Shown here in pieces: positions 7,308-16,789 of a stretch of DNA of 35,897 bases. The notes under the pieces were generated by a model. That model worked only from the letters and a program-made list of their open reading frames with translations. It was not told the origin of the DNA and ran no database searches. Made by a program: the position numbers and the translations under genes. Within the stretch, counting starts at the first letter, position 1. Each line of letters starts with the position of its first letter. The stretch comes from Saprospiraceae bacterium (GTDB lineage Bacteria; Bacteroidota; Bacteroidia; Chitinophagales; Saprospiraceae): contig JANQZX010000030.1 of assembly GCA_030728245.1 (NCBI GenBank), forward strand, positions 3,282-39,178, given 5' to 3'.

Positions 7308-10300
7308 TTAGAAGCCAACGGAAAGATTAATTCCTACGTTTCTTGATAAAGGCATTGCAAAGAATTCAAGACCTTGATCAGCACCTGAATTAGAATAAGC
7401 TGACTCTGGATCCATGTTAGGAGTGCTAGACCATAGAAGCGCTAGGTTTCTTCCAACTAACTGAATAGCAAGACTTTCGATAGGCAACTTTTTGAAAGAA
7501 CTCTTAGGTAATTTAAAGCCAATAGAAAGCTCTCTTAATTTTGCATAAGAAGCATCATAAACAAGATTTTCAGTAATATCGCTATATCTGCTCCAGTAAT
7601 CAACCAAACGAGTGACAGGAACGGTAACGTTAACTGGTGCACCTGTTGCAGTAACACCACTCACTTTTAAACCAGATTCACGTCCTTCCAATGTTTCTTG
7701 TTGAAGTCCCCAACGGTAAGCAAGCCAGTTTGTTCCTGAGAAAATAGAACCTCCATGACGAACATCGATCAAGAAAGAAAGAGTGAAATTCTTGTAAGAG
7801 AAAGAGTTTATTAAACCTGCAGAAATAGGTTGACGACCAAAACCAAGGATATTGTTGGCATTTGCCGAACGCACTGGCATTCCATCTTCAGTATAAATCT
7901 TAGTTCCATTAGCATCAGTTGCATGTTTCCAACCTACGATGGCTCCTAATTGTTCCCCAACAATGTGACGAATTCTTTCTCCCTGGCGAACACGAGATTC
8001 GTTATAATTCAAAAATTGGATAGGATTACCTTTCGCATCAACACCTAAATTTACTGCCTCACTAATATTGTTTGCAAAGTTTAAGGTTACATCCCACTTG
8101 AAATCTCTTGTATCAACAGCTGCTACATTCAATAATAATTCAAAGCCTCTGTTAGAAAGTTCTCCAACGTTAACCTGTGTGCTACCAAAACCTGATATAG
8201 CTGAAATACCTGCATTCAAGATATCATTCGTAGTAGTACGGTTGTAGTATGCAAAGTCAACACCAAATCTGTTATTGAATAAACGCACATCGGCACCTAT
8301 CTCAATTTCAGAAGAAGTATAAGGGCTTAAAGTCGGGTTAGGAATAGATCCGTTTGAAATTAAACCTGCGTTAGCTGACCCGTGAGGTGCACTTAAAAGA
8401 CCATACTGAACATTTAAAGCATAAGGATTTGGTCCGCCGCCACCTACTTGAGCCCAGGAAGCACGTACCTTGGCAAAATTAACGAAAGATGGTAATTTCA
8501 ATACATCAGAAAGTACTGCGCTTAAACCTGCAGAAGGATAAACCAGAGAGTTATTTTCAGGCGCTAGTGTAGAAAATTGATCTTGGCGACCTGTCAGGTT
8601 AAGATATAACCAGTTTTTATATCCTACATTTGTAGAAGCATAAATGGAGTTAATACCAATTTGTGAGAAACCAAAGATACGACCTGGTGCTCTAACGTTA
8701 TTTACACTGTGGAAAAATGGAACCACTAAATCGTTGCCACCTGTACCTTTTGTTTTGCTCTGATTTCTCATCTGATTTCCTCCAATTAAGTAGTCAAATG
8801 AAATATCACCAAATTGTTTTTGACCACCAATCATGAACTCGATATTGTTCTCAAGTCTGTTGATGAATTGTTCGTTATAATCGCCTAACGGTTTGTACGC
8901 AGTACCATAAGCTTCTGAACTTGAGGCATCACGATTACTAAAGTCAGTACCTACACGACCCATTACATACAACCAGTCAGTCAAGTCATATTTAGCTGAC
9001 ATGTTACCAAATAGACGGTTAGAAATGTCTCTTCTGTAGAATTGGTACGCAGCCCAATAAGGGTTTGTTGAGAAGGTGTTTCCTTGAAAACGCAGTTCTG
9101 TTAAATCTTCTTTGGCACCTAACTTTTCACCAGGTCCTTGAATAACACCAAATGGAATTTCACGTGGCTTGGTTACTACGGCAAAGTTTGCGTTACCAGG
9201 TGAGTCAGATAATCTTGGACGGTTTTTAGCATCCTGGTAAGCATAGTTAGCTGAAATATTTAAAGTAAGTTTTTTTAACTTGCTATTAATATTTAAAGCG
9301 ACAGTTTGACGATTAAAGCTGGCATTAGGCATGATATCTGAATTTCTTAAATCAGATACAGCTAAACGATAATTGCCTGATTCATTTCCTCCAGAGAAGG
9401 CTAACGAGTTATTCAACGTAGAACCATTACGGAAGAAATCACTAATGGTTTCCCCCAAATAAGAGTAAGGACGGCTTATTCCATCAAACTGAATGGTATT
9501 CGATCCATCGTATTTTGGACCCCAGGCAAGACTTGAGTTAGCCAAAGCTTCGTCTTGAGATACAAATTTCTTTCCCTGTACACCCTGTCCGTATTCAGTT
9601 TGGAAATTGGTCATGTCAATAGCTTGATCTATTGTTAGATTAGAATTGAACTGAACGCCAATACCTTTACGGGAAATACCTGATTTTGTGGTGATGATGA
9701 TTACACCATTCGCAGCACGGGCACCATATAAAGCAGCTGCAGTGTTACCTTTTAATACAGAAATATTCTCTATATCATCTGGGTTTAATGCTGCAAGACC
9801 ATCGCCTCCATCATTTCCACCCCAAAGACCCGCTTGTCCAAAGTTACTTGTTTCAATGGGAACACCATTTACTACATACAATGGTTGGTCATTTCCTCCT
9901 AAAGAAGAACCACCACGAATGATAACACGGGTTGACCCTGCAGCACCTGATGCAGGTGGAGATACGTTTACACCCGCAATCTTGCCTGTAAGGGCGTTTC
10001 CTACGTTTGCAGTACGTACTTCTTGTACCATCTCACCCTTGATTTGCTGAATAGAGTAAGAAAGAGATTTCTTTTCTCTACTCATTCCTAACGCAGTAAC
10101 TACTACCTCACTTAACGCTTCTCCTTCTTCTAAGGAAATCTGAAGTGTTTGTGTGGCAGAAGTAACTTCAACCGACTGACTGGCAAAACCGATATAGCTG
10201 ATTTCCAAAGTAGCTGGAAATGCTTTTACCTGAATGCTGAATTTACCGTCCAAATCGGTTATTGTACCATTAGACGTTCCTTTCTCTAGGATAGATGCGC

Positions 10301-10463
10301 CAATGACAGCGCTTCCATCAGTAGTTGAAGTAACTGTTCCTGAAACAGTTTGAGCATTTAGCGTGCCCACCATTGAGCATAAAGCAATGATTGTGGAGAG
10401 ATCTTTAACACCGGAAATGTTAAAAAACCTCTGCCAAATACTTAGCTTTCGAATTTTCATCAT
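7308..10463 (-). CDS. SusC/RagA-type TonB-linked outer membrane receptor
   Basis: A 1051-residue TonB-dependent transporter. In order: a signal region with a longer than usual basic start, a carboxypeptidase-regulatory-like beta-sandwich (about residues 40-115, starting VSGTVTSTTDG), a TonB-box-like segment (SEVVVTALG), and a plug domain. Diagnostic SusC plug features are GKIAGVNV, TRVIIRGGSS and PLYVVNGVPI. The long C-terminal region is the beta-barrel and ends in an aromatic residue (SVGF), as outer membrane proteins do. It forms a complex with the SusD lipoprotein encoded immediately downstream. Two ATG codons in a row (10463, 10460) could start it. The substrate is not indicated by neighbours. 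Confidence 0.95.
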   Translation of the reverse strand: MMKIRKLSIWQRFFNISGVKDLSTIIALCSMVGTLNAQTVSGTVTSTTDGSAVIGASILEKGTSNGTITDLDGKFSIQVKAFPATLEISYIGFASQSVEVTSATQTLQISLEEGEALSEVVVTALGMSREKKSLSYSIQQIKGEMVQEVRTANVGNALTGKIAGVNVSPPASGAAGSTRVIIRGGSSLGGNDQPLYVVNGVPIETSNFGQAGLWGGNDGGDGLAALNPDDIENISVLKGNTAAALYGARAANGVIIITTKSGISRKGIGVQFNSNLTIDQAIDMTNFQTEYGQGVQGKKFVSQDEALANSSLAWGPKYDGSNTIQFDGISRPYSYLGETISDFFRNGSTLNNSLAFSGGNESGNYRLAVSDLRNSDIMPNASFNRQTVALNINSKLKKLTLNISANYAYQDAKNRPRLSDSPGNANFAVVTKPREIPFGVIQGPGEKLGAKEDLTELRFQGNTFSTNPYWAAYQFYRRDISNRLFGNMSAKYDLTDWLYVMGRVGTDFSNRDASSSEAYGTAYKPLGDYNEQFINRLENNIEFMIGGQKQFGDISFDYLIGGNQMRNQSKTKGTGGNDLVVPFFHSVNNVRAPGRIFGFSQIGINSIYASTNVGYKNWLYLNLTGRQDQFSTLAPENNSLVYPSAGLSAVLSDVLKLPSFVNFAKVRASWAQVGGGGPNPYALNVQYGLLSAPHGSANAGLISNGSIPNPTLSPYTSSEIEIGADVRLFNNRFGVDFAYYNRTTTNDILNAGISAISGFGSTQVNVGELSNRGFELLLNVAAVDTRDFKWDVTLNFANNISEAVNLGVDAKGNPIQFLNYNESRVRQGERIRHIVGEQLGAIVGWKHATDANGTKIYTEDGMPVRSANANNILGFGRQPISAGLINSFSYKNFTLSFLIDVRHGGSIFSGTNWLAYRWGLQQETLEGRESGLKVSGVTATGAPVNVTVPVTRLVDYWSRYSDITENLVYDASYAKLRELSIGFKLPKSSFKKLPIESLAIQLVGRNLALLWSSTPNMDPESAYSNSGADQGLEFFAMPLSRNVGINLSVGF

Positions 10464-10555
10464 AAGTTATTGATTTTGTTAATTAGTTTACAGTTTTTAT
10501 ATAGCAAAGTTGAGTAATGCCTGGTTTGTTTTGCGTCGTATTTTGTTTCAGCCCT

Positions 10556-10563
10556 CAAATTTA
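10556..10563 (-). promoter_or_regulatory. Candidate -7 element for susC
   Basis: TAAATTTG on the minus strand fits TAnnTTTG and lies about 93 bases upstream of the susC start. No TTG is found at the expected -33 spacing, so this is a weak or regulated candidate. Confidence 0.35.
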
Positions 10564-10697
10564 GTATGTTTTTTCTTGTTTCATACTTAATCAAGTACTA
10601 AAGTAAACTTTTTAAAAAAAATTACAAATAGTTACTAATTATTTTATTTAATAATAAATATTATGTTCCGTAAACTTTCCTAACTTGTGAGTAAAAA

Positions 10698-10883
10698 ATG
10701 AACATTTCAGATAAAAAAATAAGGTCCGGAGATGAAATTGGAGTAGGTATCGCCTTAGGTGTTGCTTTAGGTGCCGCCTATGGAGGTTATTCGGGTGACT
10801 TTCAAAAAGGTATTACCTGGGGTATAATTATCGGGATTCTTTTCGGTGCCATTATCGGGATTATAAAAAATAAATTAAAATAG
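10698..10883 (+). CDS. Small glycine-rich membrane protein
   Basis: A 61-residue protein with an ATG start. A charged N-terminus (residues 1-13) is followed by two hydrophobic segments, about 14-32 and 37-56, and a basic tail (KNKLK). The segments are rich in glycines spaced as in glycine zippers (GVGIALGVALGAAYGG; GILFGAIIGII), which favour close helix packing in membranes. It stands alone between the divergent susC and the minus-strand tRNA, and its own terminator follows within about 10 bases, which supports it as a real gene. Similar short glycine-zipper proteins are common, but no function can be assigned. Confidence 0.7.
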   Translation: MNISDKKIRSGDEIGVGIALGVALGAAYGGYSGDFQKGITWGIIIGILFGAIIGIIKNKLK

Positions 10884-10893
10884 TTTTATTCTC

Positions 10894-10930
10894 ACCATTT
10901 GCGTAAAGATGTTTCAAATGGTTTTTTTTT
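10894..10930 (+). terminator. Rho-independent terminator of the small membrane protein gene
   Basis: ACCATTTG at 10894-10901 pairs with CAAATGGT at 10915-10922 and is followed by a run of T to 10930. It starts 11 bases after the stop codon. Confidence 0.8.
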
Positions 10931-10952
10931 GTTTAATTTTTATCTAAATAAA

Positions 10953-10984
10953 AAAGAGTCCTCAATTTTTATTGAGAACTCTTT
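10953..10984 (-). terminator. Rho-independent terminator of tRNA-Gln
   Basis: A 14-base stem with one mismatch (10953-10966 with 10971-10984) surrounds a 4-base loop and is followed on the minus strand by a T-rich tract. It begins three bases after the tRNA 3' end. Confidence 0.85.
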
Positions 10985-10987
10985 GAG

Positions 10988-11058
10988 TAGACCCACTAGG
11001 ACTCGAACCTAGAATGACGGTACCAAAAACCGGAGTGTTACCATTACACCATGGGTCT
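10988..11058 (-). tRNA. tRNA-Gln (anticodon TTG)
   Basis: The 71-base cloverleaf on the minus strand has acceptor stem AGACCCA/TGGGTCT, D arm GTGTAATGGTAACAC, anticodon loop TTTTGGT (anticodon at 11024-11026), T arm CTAGG-TTCGAGT-CCTAG and discriminator base A. The first anticodon-stem pair is a C-T mismatch and the variable loop has only four bases. CCA is not encoded. The anticodon reads CAA. Confidence 0.95.
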
Positions 11059-11081
11059 ATACCACTTTTTGTAAAGCGATG

Positions 11082-11112
11082 CAAAAATAAGCAACGAATC
11101 GCTATAAAACAA
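11082..11112 (-). promoter_or_regulatory. Promoter of tRNA-Gln
   Basis: On the minus strand TTG (11110-11112) is followed after 20 bases by TATTTTTG (11082-11089), which matches the Bacteroidota TTG/TAnnTTTG promoter. Transcription would start near 11075, about 17 bases before the tRNA. This is the cleanest promoter in the window. The rest of the 10884-11207 gap holds the two terminators, the tRNA and the leader of the protease gene. Confidence 0.65.
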
Positions 11113-11207
11113 GTACCTTTCAAAAAATGTTTTATTTTTCTTTATTTCCTCCTCAGAAATCAGTAATTTTCAGATTATTACTGAAAAATTTTCAAGCTCA
11201 TTTTATC

Positions 11208-13640
11208 ATGAAAAGATTATTTATTCCCGTTCTATTTGCATTATTTACCCTGTCTGCCTTCGCTCAGAATACTACAAGTAGTCTAACCAGTTTTAATTCG
11301 TTAGTGAAAAATGCGTCGAAACAAGAAGGTTTTTTTACTTTTTATCATGACGATGCCGCAGGTAAAATTTGGCTTAGTGTGCCAGTCAGTTTTTTAAACA
11401 AAGAATTCCTATATGTTAATTCCTTACCAGCTGGGGTGGGCTCCAACGATATTGGTCTAGATAGGAATCAGCTAGGGAATACCAGAATAGTCTATTTCAC
11501 AAGAAATGGGTCAAAATTATTAATGGTTCAACCCAATTATGATTATCGCGCAGTTAGTTCTGATGCAGCAGAAATGGCTTCCGTTCGCGATGCTTTCGCT
11601 TCATCAGCTATCGCAGGATTTAAAGTTGAAGCGGAAGAAGATGGAAAGTTACTCATAGACTTGACGCCTTTCCTGATGAGAGATGCTCACAGTGTGGCCG
11701 CTAAATTGAAAAGAGCTAACCAGGGAACCTATAAGGAAGATATCTCCCGTTCTATGCTTTATCCTGAACGGATTAAAAATTTCCCTAAAAATACAGAATT
11801 TGAGGCCATCATTACTTTTGCAGGGGAAGCTACTGGCAACTATATCCGTTCGGTAACACCTTCACCCGATGCGATTACCGTTAGAATGCATCATTCATTT
11901 GTAGAGTTACCTGATAATGATTTTAAACCGAGGATTTCGGATCCACGTGCTGGTTATTTCACTACAGATTATATGGATTATGCCACTCCTATTTCCTCTC
12001 CAATCATGAAAAGGCTTATTAACAGACATCGATTGGTAAAGAAAAATCCGGGTGCTGAAAAAAGTGAAGCAGTTGAACCTATTATATATTATCTGGATAG
12101 TGGTACGCCGGAACCAATCCGTTCTGCCCTGCTCGAAGGCGCTCGCTGGTGGAATGAGGCTTTTGAAGCTGCTGGATTTATCAATGCATTTCAAGTGTAT
12201 GTTCTACCCGCCGATGTAGATCCGATGGATGTCCGATATAATGTCATAAATTGGGTACACCGTTCTACCCGGGGCTGGTCTTATGGTAGCTCCGTGACAG
12301 ATCCCAGAACAGGTGAAATCATAAAGGGACATGTTGCCTTAGGGAGTCTTCGGGTTCGTCAGGACTTCATGATTGCTCAAGGTATGCTGGAGTCTTACCA
12401 GGATGGTTCTAATCCTGATCCCCGTTTGCTGGAAATGGCTTTGTCTCGTTTGCGCCAATTAGCTGCTCATGAAGTAGGACATACCCTGGGGGTTGCCCAT
12501 AATTTTGCCGCAAGCATTAACAATAATTCGTCCGTTATGGATTATCCTCATCCTTTGTTTCAATTGACGAATGAAGGGAAACTGGACTTCAGTAAAGTAT
12601 ATGACAAAGGAATAGGGGAGTGGGATAAAATGGCCATCAGATATGGTTATGCCGAGTTTTCACAGGACGAAAAGGGAAATCTGTTAAAAATATTACAGGA
12701 AACCAGAGATAAAGGTCTTCACTATTTAACAGATCAGGATGCCAGACCTATGGGCAGTGCTCATCCTCTAAATCACATGTGGGATAATGGGGCTTCTCCC
12801 ATAGACGAATTAATAAGAATTTCTGCGGTACGGGAGAAAGCTTTACAATCTTTTGGTGAAAAAACCATTCCTAAGGAAGCACCTATGGCCTCTTTGGAAA
12901 ATGTGCTGGTTCCTCTTTATTTGAGCCACAGATATCAGGTTGAAGCCGTGGCAAAAATGGTTGGAGGTGTATATTTTTCTTATGCGGGTAATGGGGACGG
13001 TCAAGTGACTAATAAAATGATTGAGGACGAGGTCCAACGGAAGGCTTTTACTGCGCTTCTTAATACGCTTCAGCCAGCTTTCTTAAGCATTCCGGAAAGA
13101 ATCATCCAACTCATTCCGCCTCAACCACCTGGTTATGAAAGGGATAGAGAATTATTTAAAATCTATACTGGAAATACTTTCGATCCCTTGGCGGCAGCTG
13201 AAGCTTCAGCGGAACATACCCTGAAGTTTTTACTGGCTCCTGAACGTTTAGCTCGAATGGTTGAACAATCGGCGCGTAGCAATGCCGCAAGACTTTCTGT
13301 GAATGAGTTATTTTCAACGCTTTTAAATAAAGCCACTCAATGGAGTTCATTACCAGCTTTCGAACAAGAAGTTGGACGCATTGTCCATAAAAGAATGGTA
13401 AATCATTTGCTAAATATTGCAGGTGATAAAAATATTATGCAACAGGTTTCTGCTATCGCTTTAGATGAAATCAGGAAATTGGAAACAAAATTACTAGCTA
13501 ACTTGCCCTATTCTCCAGCACAGAGAGCGCACATCAATTACATTTTACAACGAATTAAAATTTTTAAAGAAAATCCAGCAGATTTTTCCATACCTCCTGC
13601 TCCTTCTTTGCCCGATGGAGCTCCTATTGGTTGCGAATGA
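11208..13640 (+). CDS. Secreted zinc-dependent metalloprotease (DUF5117/DUF4953-type)
   Basis: An 810-residue exported protein. The frame is open upstream to 11127, but the ATG at 11208 gives a standard signal peptide (MKRLFIPVLFALF, cleavage near AFAQ), so this start is preferred. The metzincin-type zinc site HEVGHTLGVAH occupies residues 421-431 (ligands His421, His425, His431; catalytic Glu422). A Met-turn, SVMDY, follows at Met444. Long N- and C-terminal flanks are typical of the large Bacteroidota zinc-dependent metalloprotease family that carries DUF5117 and DUF4953 regions; the domain names are from memory. The natural substrate is unknown. The helicase gene begins 9 bases downstream, but a functional link is doubtful. 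Confidence 0.9.
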   Translation: MKRLFIPVLFALFTLSAFAQNTTSSLTSFNSLVKNASKQEGFFTFYHDDAAGKIWLSVPVSFLNKEFLYVNSLPAGVGSNDIGLDRNQLGNTRIVYFTRNGSKLLMVQPNYDYRAVSSDAAEMASVRDAFASSAIAGFKVEAEEDGKLLIDLTPFLMRDAHSVAAKLKRANQGTYKEDISRSMLYPERIKNFPKNTEFEAIITFAGEATGNYIRSVTPSPDAITVRMHHSFVELPDNDFKPRISDPRAGYFTTDYMDYATPISSPIMKRLINRHRLVKKNPGAEKSEAVEPIIYYLDSGTPEPIRSALLEGARWWNEAFEAAGFINAFQVYVLPADVDPMDVRYNVINWVHRSTRGWSYGSSVTDPRTGEIIKGHVALGSLRVRQDFMIAQGMLESYQDGSNPDPRLLEMALSRLRQLAAHEVGHTLGVAHNFAASINNNSSVMDYPHPLFQLTNEGKLDFSKVYDKGIGEWDKMAIRYGYAEFSQDEKGNLLKILQETRDKGLHYLTDQDARPMGSAHPLNHMWDNGASPIDELIRISAVREKALQSFGEKTIPKEAPMASLENVLVPLYLSHRYQVEAVAKMVGGVYFSYAGNGDGQVTNKMIEDEVQRKAFTALLNTLQPAFLSIPERIIQLIPPQPPGYERDRELFKIYTGNTFDPLAAAEASAEHTLKFLLAPERLARMVEQSARSNAARLSVNELFSTLLNKATQWSSLPAFEQEVGRIVHKRMVNHLLNIAGDKNIMQQVSAIALDEIRKLETKLLANLPYSPAQRAHINYILQRIKIFKENPADFSIPPAPSLPDGAPIGCE

Positions 13641-13649
13641 CATTGAAAA

Positions 13650-16097
13650 ATGACATTTAATAATTGGTCAAAACCTGCTCTGAATTGGTTTGAAAAAAAT
13701 CATTGGCGTCCGCAAGTGTTTCAGTCGGAGGCTTGGGAAGCTATATATAATGGTTATTCAGGATTACTTTCCGCCCCAACCGGGACGGGAAAGACTTATG
13801 CTTTGTTAGTTCCTTTTCTTTTGAAAGGATTGTCTGAGTGTAATAAAAATTCAGCAGAAGGCCTTCAACTTATCTGGATTACTCCCATCAGGGCGTTGGC
13901 AAAGGAAATTGAGCTATCTGCTCAACGGGCGGTGGAAGGGCTCGGATTAAATTGGCAGATTGGTATCAGGACGGGCGATACGGCTCAGAATATTCGAAAG
14001 CAACAACTAAAAAGTTTTCCGCAAATTCTTATTACCACCCCCGAAAGTCTGCATCTGCTGATAACCAATCCTTCGTATCCTCAAATTTTTAAACATTTGA
14101 AAGGTATTGTTGTAGATGAATGGCATGAAATGGTAGGCTCTAAACGGGGCGTTCAAATGCAACTTGCCCTGGCCTTGCTTTCGTCGCTGGTTCCAAAATT
14201 ACAGGTATGGGGTATTTCAGCGACTATAGGCAATATTGACGAAGCTGCCGACGTGCTTCTGGGTACTTATACGGAATCTGAGAAAAGAAAATGGATAAAG
14301 TCGGACATTGAAAAAAAAATAGATGTTCACACTATTATACCTGATAAAGTGGCTTCTTATCCCTGGGCAGGCCATTTAGGCATTAAAATGGCCGATAAAT
14401 TGATTCCGCTTATTTTGTCCAGTAACAGTACGCTCATTTTTACAAATACACGGGCTCAATGCGAAATTTGGTACAGGCATTTATTAGAAATTATACCTTC
14501 CCTTGCAGGTCAATTGGCCATGCACCACGGCTCTATGAGCAGAGAGATTCGCGATTGGGTTGAAAATGCTCTCTATCAGGGTACTTTAAAAGCAGTGGTT
14601 TGTACTTCCAGTCTCGATCTTGGTGTCGATTTTCGTCCCGTTGATACCATCATTCAGATAGGCAGCCCAAAGGGAATAGCTCGTTTTTTACAGCGCGCCG
14701 GTAGAAGCGGTCATCAACCTGGAGGATTAAGTCAAATCTATTTTTTACCCACCCATGCTTTGGAAATGCTGGAAGCTGCCGCTTTAAGGGAAGCCGTAGC
14801 TGAAAATAAGGTGGAAGCAAGGATTCCTCCCATCCGATGTTTTGATGTGCTGGTCCAGTATTTGATTACCAGAGCACTGGGCGTTGGATTCAAACCAGAT
14901 CTTCTTTTTGAAGAGATTAAACAGACTTATGCATTCGCCTCCCTTTCTGCAGAAGAATGGCAATGGGCTCTTTTATTTATTCGCTTTGGAGGAAATTCTT
15001 TGCAAGCTTATCCCGAATATGCTAAAGTGGAGGTTCAAGATGGTATCTGGCTTGTTACAGACCGATTAGTGGCAAAAAGACATAGATTGCAAATAGGTAC
15101 TATTGTGAGCGATCCCGTTTTACAGGTGAAATATGTAAAAGGTGGCTTTTTAGGAACTATTGAAGAATGGTTTATTTCTTCCCTAAAACCTGGAGAGGTG
15201 TTTTGGTTTGCTGGTCAAGCCTTGTCCTTAGTTAGAATAAAGGATATGACGGTTCAGGTTAGAAAAAGTAAAGAGCAGAAAGGTAAAATTCCCAGCTGGC
15301 AGGGTGGACGCTTACCGCTTTCAAGTGAGCTTGGTACCTTTCTCAGAAATCAAATCTATGCCCTTCATAACCATGAAAATAGTCGCATACCTGAAATTCG
15401 GGCTTTAAAACCTTTAATTAATATTCAAACACTGACTTCTGCTATTCCCCGGGAAAATGAATTTTTAATTGAATCTTTTGTAAGTAAAGAGGGGTATCAT
15501 CTAACATGTTATCCGTTTGAAGGTAGATTAGTTCACGAAGGCCTCGGCGCTTTAGTAGCCTGGAGATTGTCAAAAATCAAACCTCAATCTTTCTCTATTG
15601 CTATGAATGATTATGGCATTGAATGGCTTTCTGATACCCCGATTGATGTAGATGTTAATCTTTTAAGACAGCTTTTTTCCGTGGAACAATTATTTTTACA
15701 CAGCAGGGAAAGCATACATTCTACCGCATTGGCTTCCCGACGATTTAGGGATATTGCAACTATTTCAGGGTTACTTTTCAAGGGCTATCCAGGTAATCAT
15801 AAAAAAGATAGACACTTGCAAGCGTCAGGAACCTTGTTTTTTCAGGTTTTTCAAGACTATGAACCCGATAATCTTTTGTTACTCCAGGCTTATGAGGAAG
15901 CTCTTTTATTTCAAATGGAGGAACATAGGATGTTCGATGCTCTAAAACGAATAGAGAATCAACAGATTTTATTAAAGGTCTGCAACAAAGCAACCCCTTT
16001 TGCATTCCCTATTATGGTTGACAGGTTAAGAGAGAAATTAAGCTCAGAAAAACTGGAAGACAGAATAAAGAAGATGACCTTACTCCTTGAAAAATAG
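13650..16097 (+). CDS. Ligase-associated DEXH-box DNA helicase (Lhr-like)
   Basis: An 815-residue superfamily 2 helicase. Visible motifs are Walker A APTGTGKT (42-49), motif Ia TPIRALAKE (about 78-86), motif II DEWH (156-159), motif III SAT (190-192) and motif VI LQRAGRSGHQPG (about 349-360). The DEWHEMVGSKRGVQ context is typical of the bacterial 'ligase-associated DNA damage response DEXH box helicase' family, related to Lhr. The C-terminal half (about 400-800) fits the Lhr winged-helix and core regions. It is followed 2 bases later by pdeM, its usual partner. The ATP-dependent ligase and the exonuclease that often complete this cluster are not here. The role in DNA repair is inferred from the family. 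Confidence 0.93.
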   Translation: MTFNNWSKPALNWFEKNHWRPQVFQSEAWEAIYNGYSGLLSAPTGTGKTYALLVPFLLKGLSECNKNSAEGLQLIWITPIRALAKEIELSAQRAVEGLGLNWQIGIRTGDTAQNIRKQQLKSFPQILITTPESLHLLITNPSYPQIFKHLKGIVVDEWHEMVGSKRGVQMQLALALLSSLVPKLQVWGISATIGNIDEAADVLLGTYTESEKRKWIKSDIEKKIDVHTIIPDKVASYPWAGHLGIKMADKLIPLILSSNSTLIFTNTRAQCEIWYRHLLEIIPSLAGQLAMHHGSMSREIRDWVENALYQGTLKAVVCTSSLDLGVDFRPVDTIIQIGSPKGIARFLQRAGRSGHQPGGLSQIYFLPTHALEMLEAAALREAVAENKVEARIPPIRCFDVLVQYLITRALGVGFKPDLLFEEIKQTYAFASLSAEEWQWALLFIRFGGNSLQAYPEYAKVEVQDGIWLVTDRLVAKRHRLQIGTIVSDPVLQVKYVKGGFLGTIEEWFISSLKPGEVFWFAGQALSLVRIKDMTVQVRKSKEQKGKIPSWQGGRLPLSSELGTFLRNQIYALHNHENSRIPEIRALKPLINIQTLTSAIPRENEFLIESFVSKEGYHLTCYPFEGRLVHEGLGALVAWRLSKIKPQSFSIAMNDYGIEWLSDTPIDVDVNLLRQLFSVEQLFLHSRESIHSTALASRRFRDIATISGLLFKGYPGNHKKDRHLQASGTLFFQVFQDYEPDNLLLLQAYEEALLFQMEEHRMFDALKRIENQQILLKVCNKATPFAFPIMVDRLREKLSSEKLEDRIKKMTLLLEK

Positions 16098-16099
16098 AA

Positions 16100-16789
16100 A
16101 TGATTAGCTTCGATTTATCTATTGCAAATACGATATTAACGTTAGATGCACGAAAAGTAATTTTTTGGAAAAACACGGCTGCATTGTTTATTGCCGACCT
16201 TCATCTGGGAAAAATTTCCCACTTTAGAAAATCAGGTATGGCCATCCCCGCAGCGGCGGCAACGATGAATCTCGATGTTTTAGAATCACTTTTTATCGAT
16301 TATGAGCCCAAAAACTGTTATTTTCTTGGCGATCTTTTTCATAGCGCTACCAATGAAGAATGGTTCGATTTCCGACGTCTATGTCTTAAATATAATCACA
16401 TTCATTTTACTTTAGTTACAGGCAATCACGATGCTAAATTGGTGAAGTATCTAAAAACCAGTGAAAATGATTGGTTGAATAGGTGTGATACCTTTGAATT
16501 ATATCCATTTTTGCTTGCTCACGAACCTCTGGACCACCTACCCGATAATAGTTTAGTTGGGGAGCAAAAAAACCTTTTCAGACTATGTGGGCATTATCAT
16601 CCAAAAGTTAAACTGGTAGGACTTGGTAAGCAGCAAATAAGTATGCCTTGCTTTCATTTTTCAGAAAATCAAGGCATCCTCCCTTCTTTTGGACAGTTTA
16701 CGGGAGGATGCTTTATTAAAGTTAGGGAAGGTGACCGGGTGATTGGAGTAATGAATGACAAAATTTACCCTATTGGTCTTTCCGGGTAA
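16100..16789 (+). CDS. pdeM: Ligase-associated DNA damage response endonuclease PdeM
   Basis: A 229-residue calcineurin-like metallophosphoesterase. Metal-site motifs are in order: ADLHLGK (Asp33, His35), GDLFH (Asp78), GNHD (Asn109, His110), His141 in AHEP, and GHYHP (His165, His167). The segment between the first two motifs (FRKSGMAIP) matches the PdeM family, which accompanies the ligase-associated helicase encoded just upstream. The 2-base gap implies one transcript and translational coupling. The stop codon touches the stop of the convergent Dabb gene (16789 and 16790), leaving no spacer for a terminator. Confidence 0.9.
   Translation: MISFDLSIANTILTLDARKVIFWKNTAALFIADLHLGKISHFRKSGMAIPAAAATMNLDVLESLFIDYEPKNCYFLGDLFHSATNEEWFDFRRLCLKYNHIHFTLVTGNHDAKLVKYLKTSENDWLNRCDTFELYPFLLAHEPLDHLPDNSLVGEQKNLFRLCGHYHPKVKLVGLGKQQISMPCFHFSENQGILPSFGQFTGGCFIKVREGDRVIGVMNDKIYPIGLSG

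Noticed and set aside
11160-11184. 8-base inverted repeat (TCAGTAAT/ATTACTGA) in the leader of the metalloprotease gene
   Set aside because: It is short, AT-rich, not repeated elsewhere and lacks a T tract; chance is a sufficient explanation.
11127-11207. 27-residue N-terminal extension of the metalloprotease
   Set aside because: It would bury a normal signal peptide, whereas the ATG at 11208 places it at the N-terminus.
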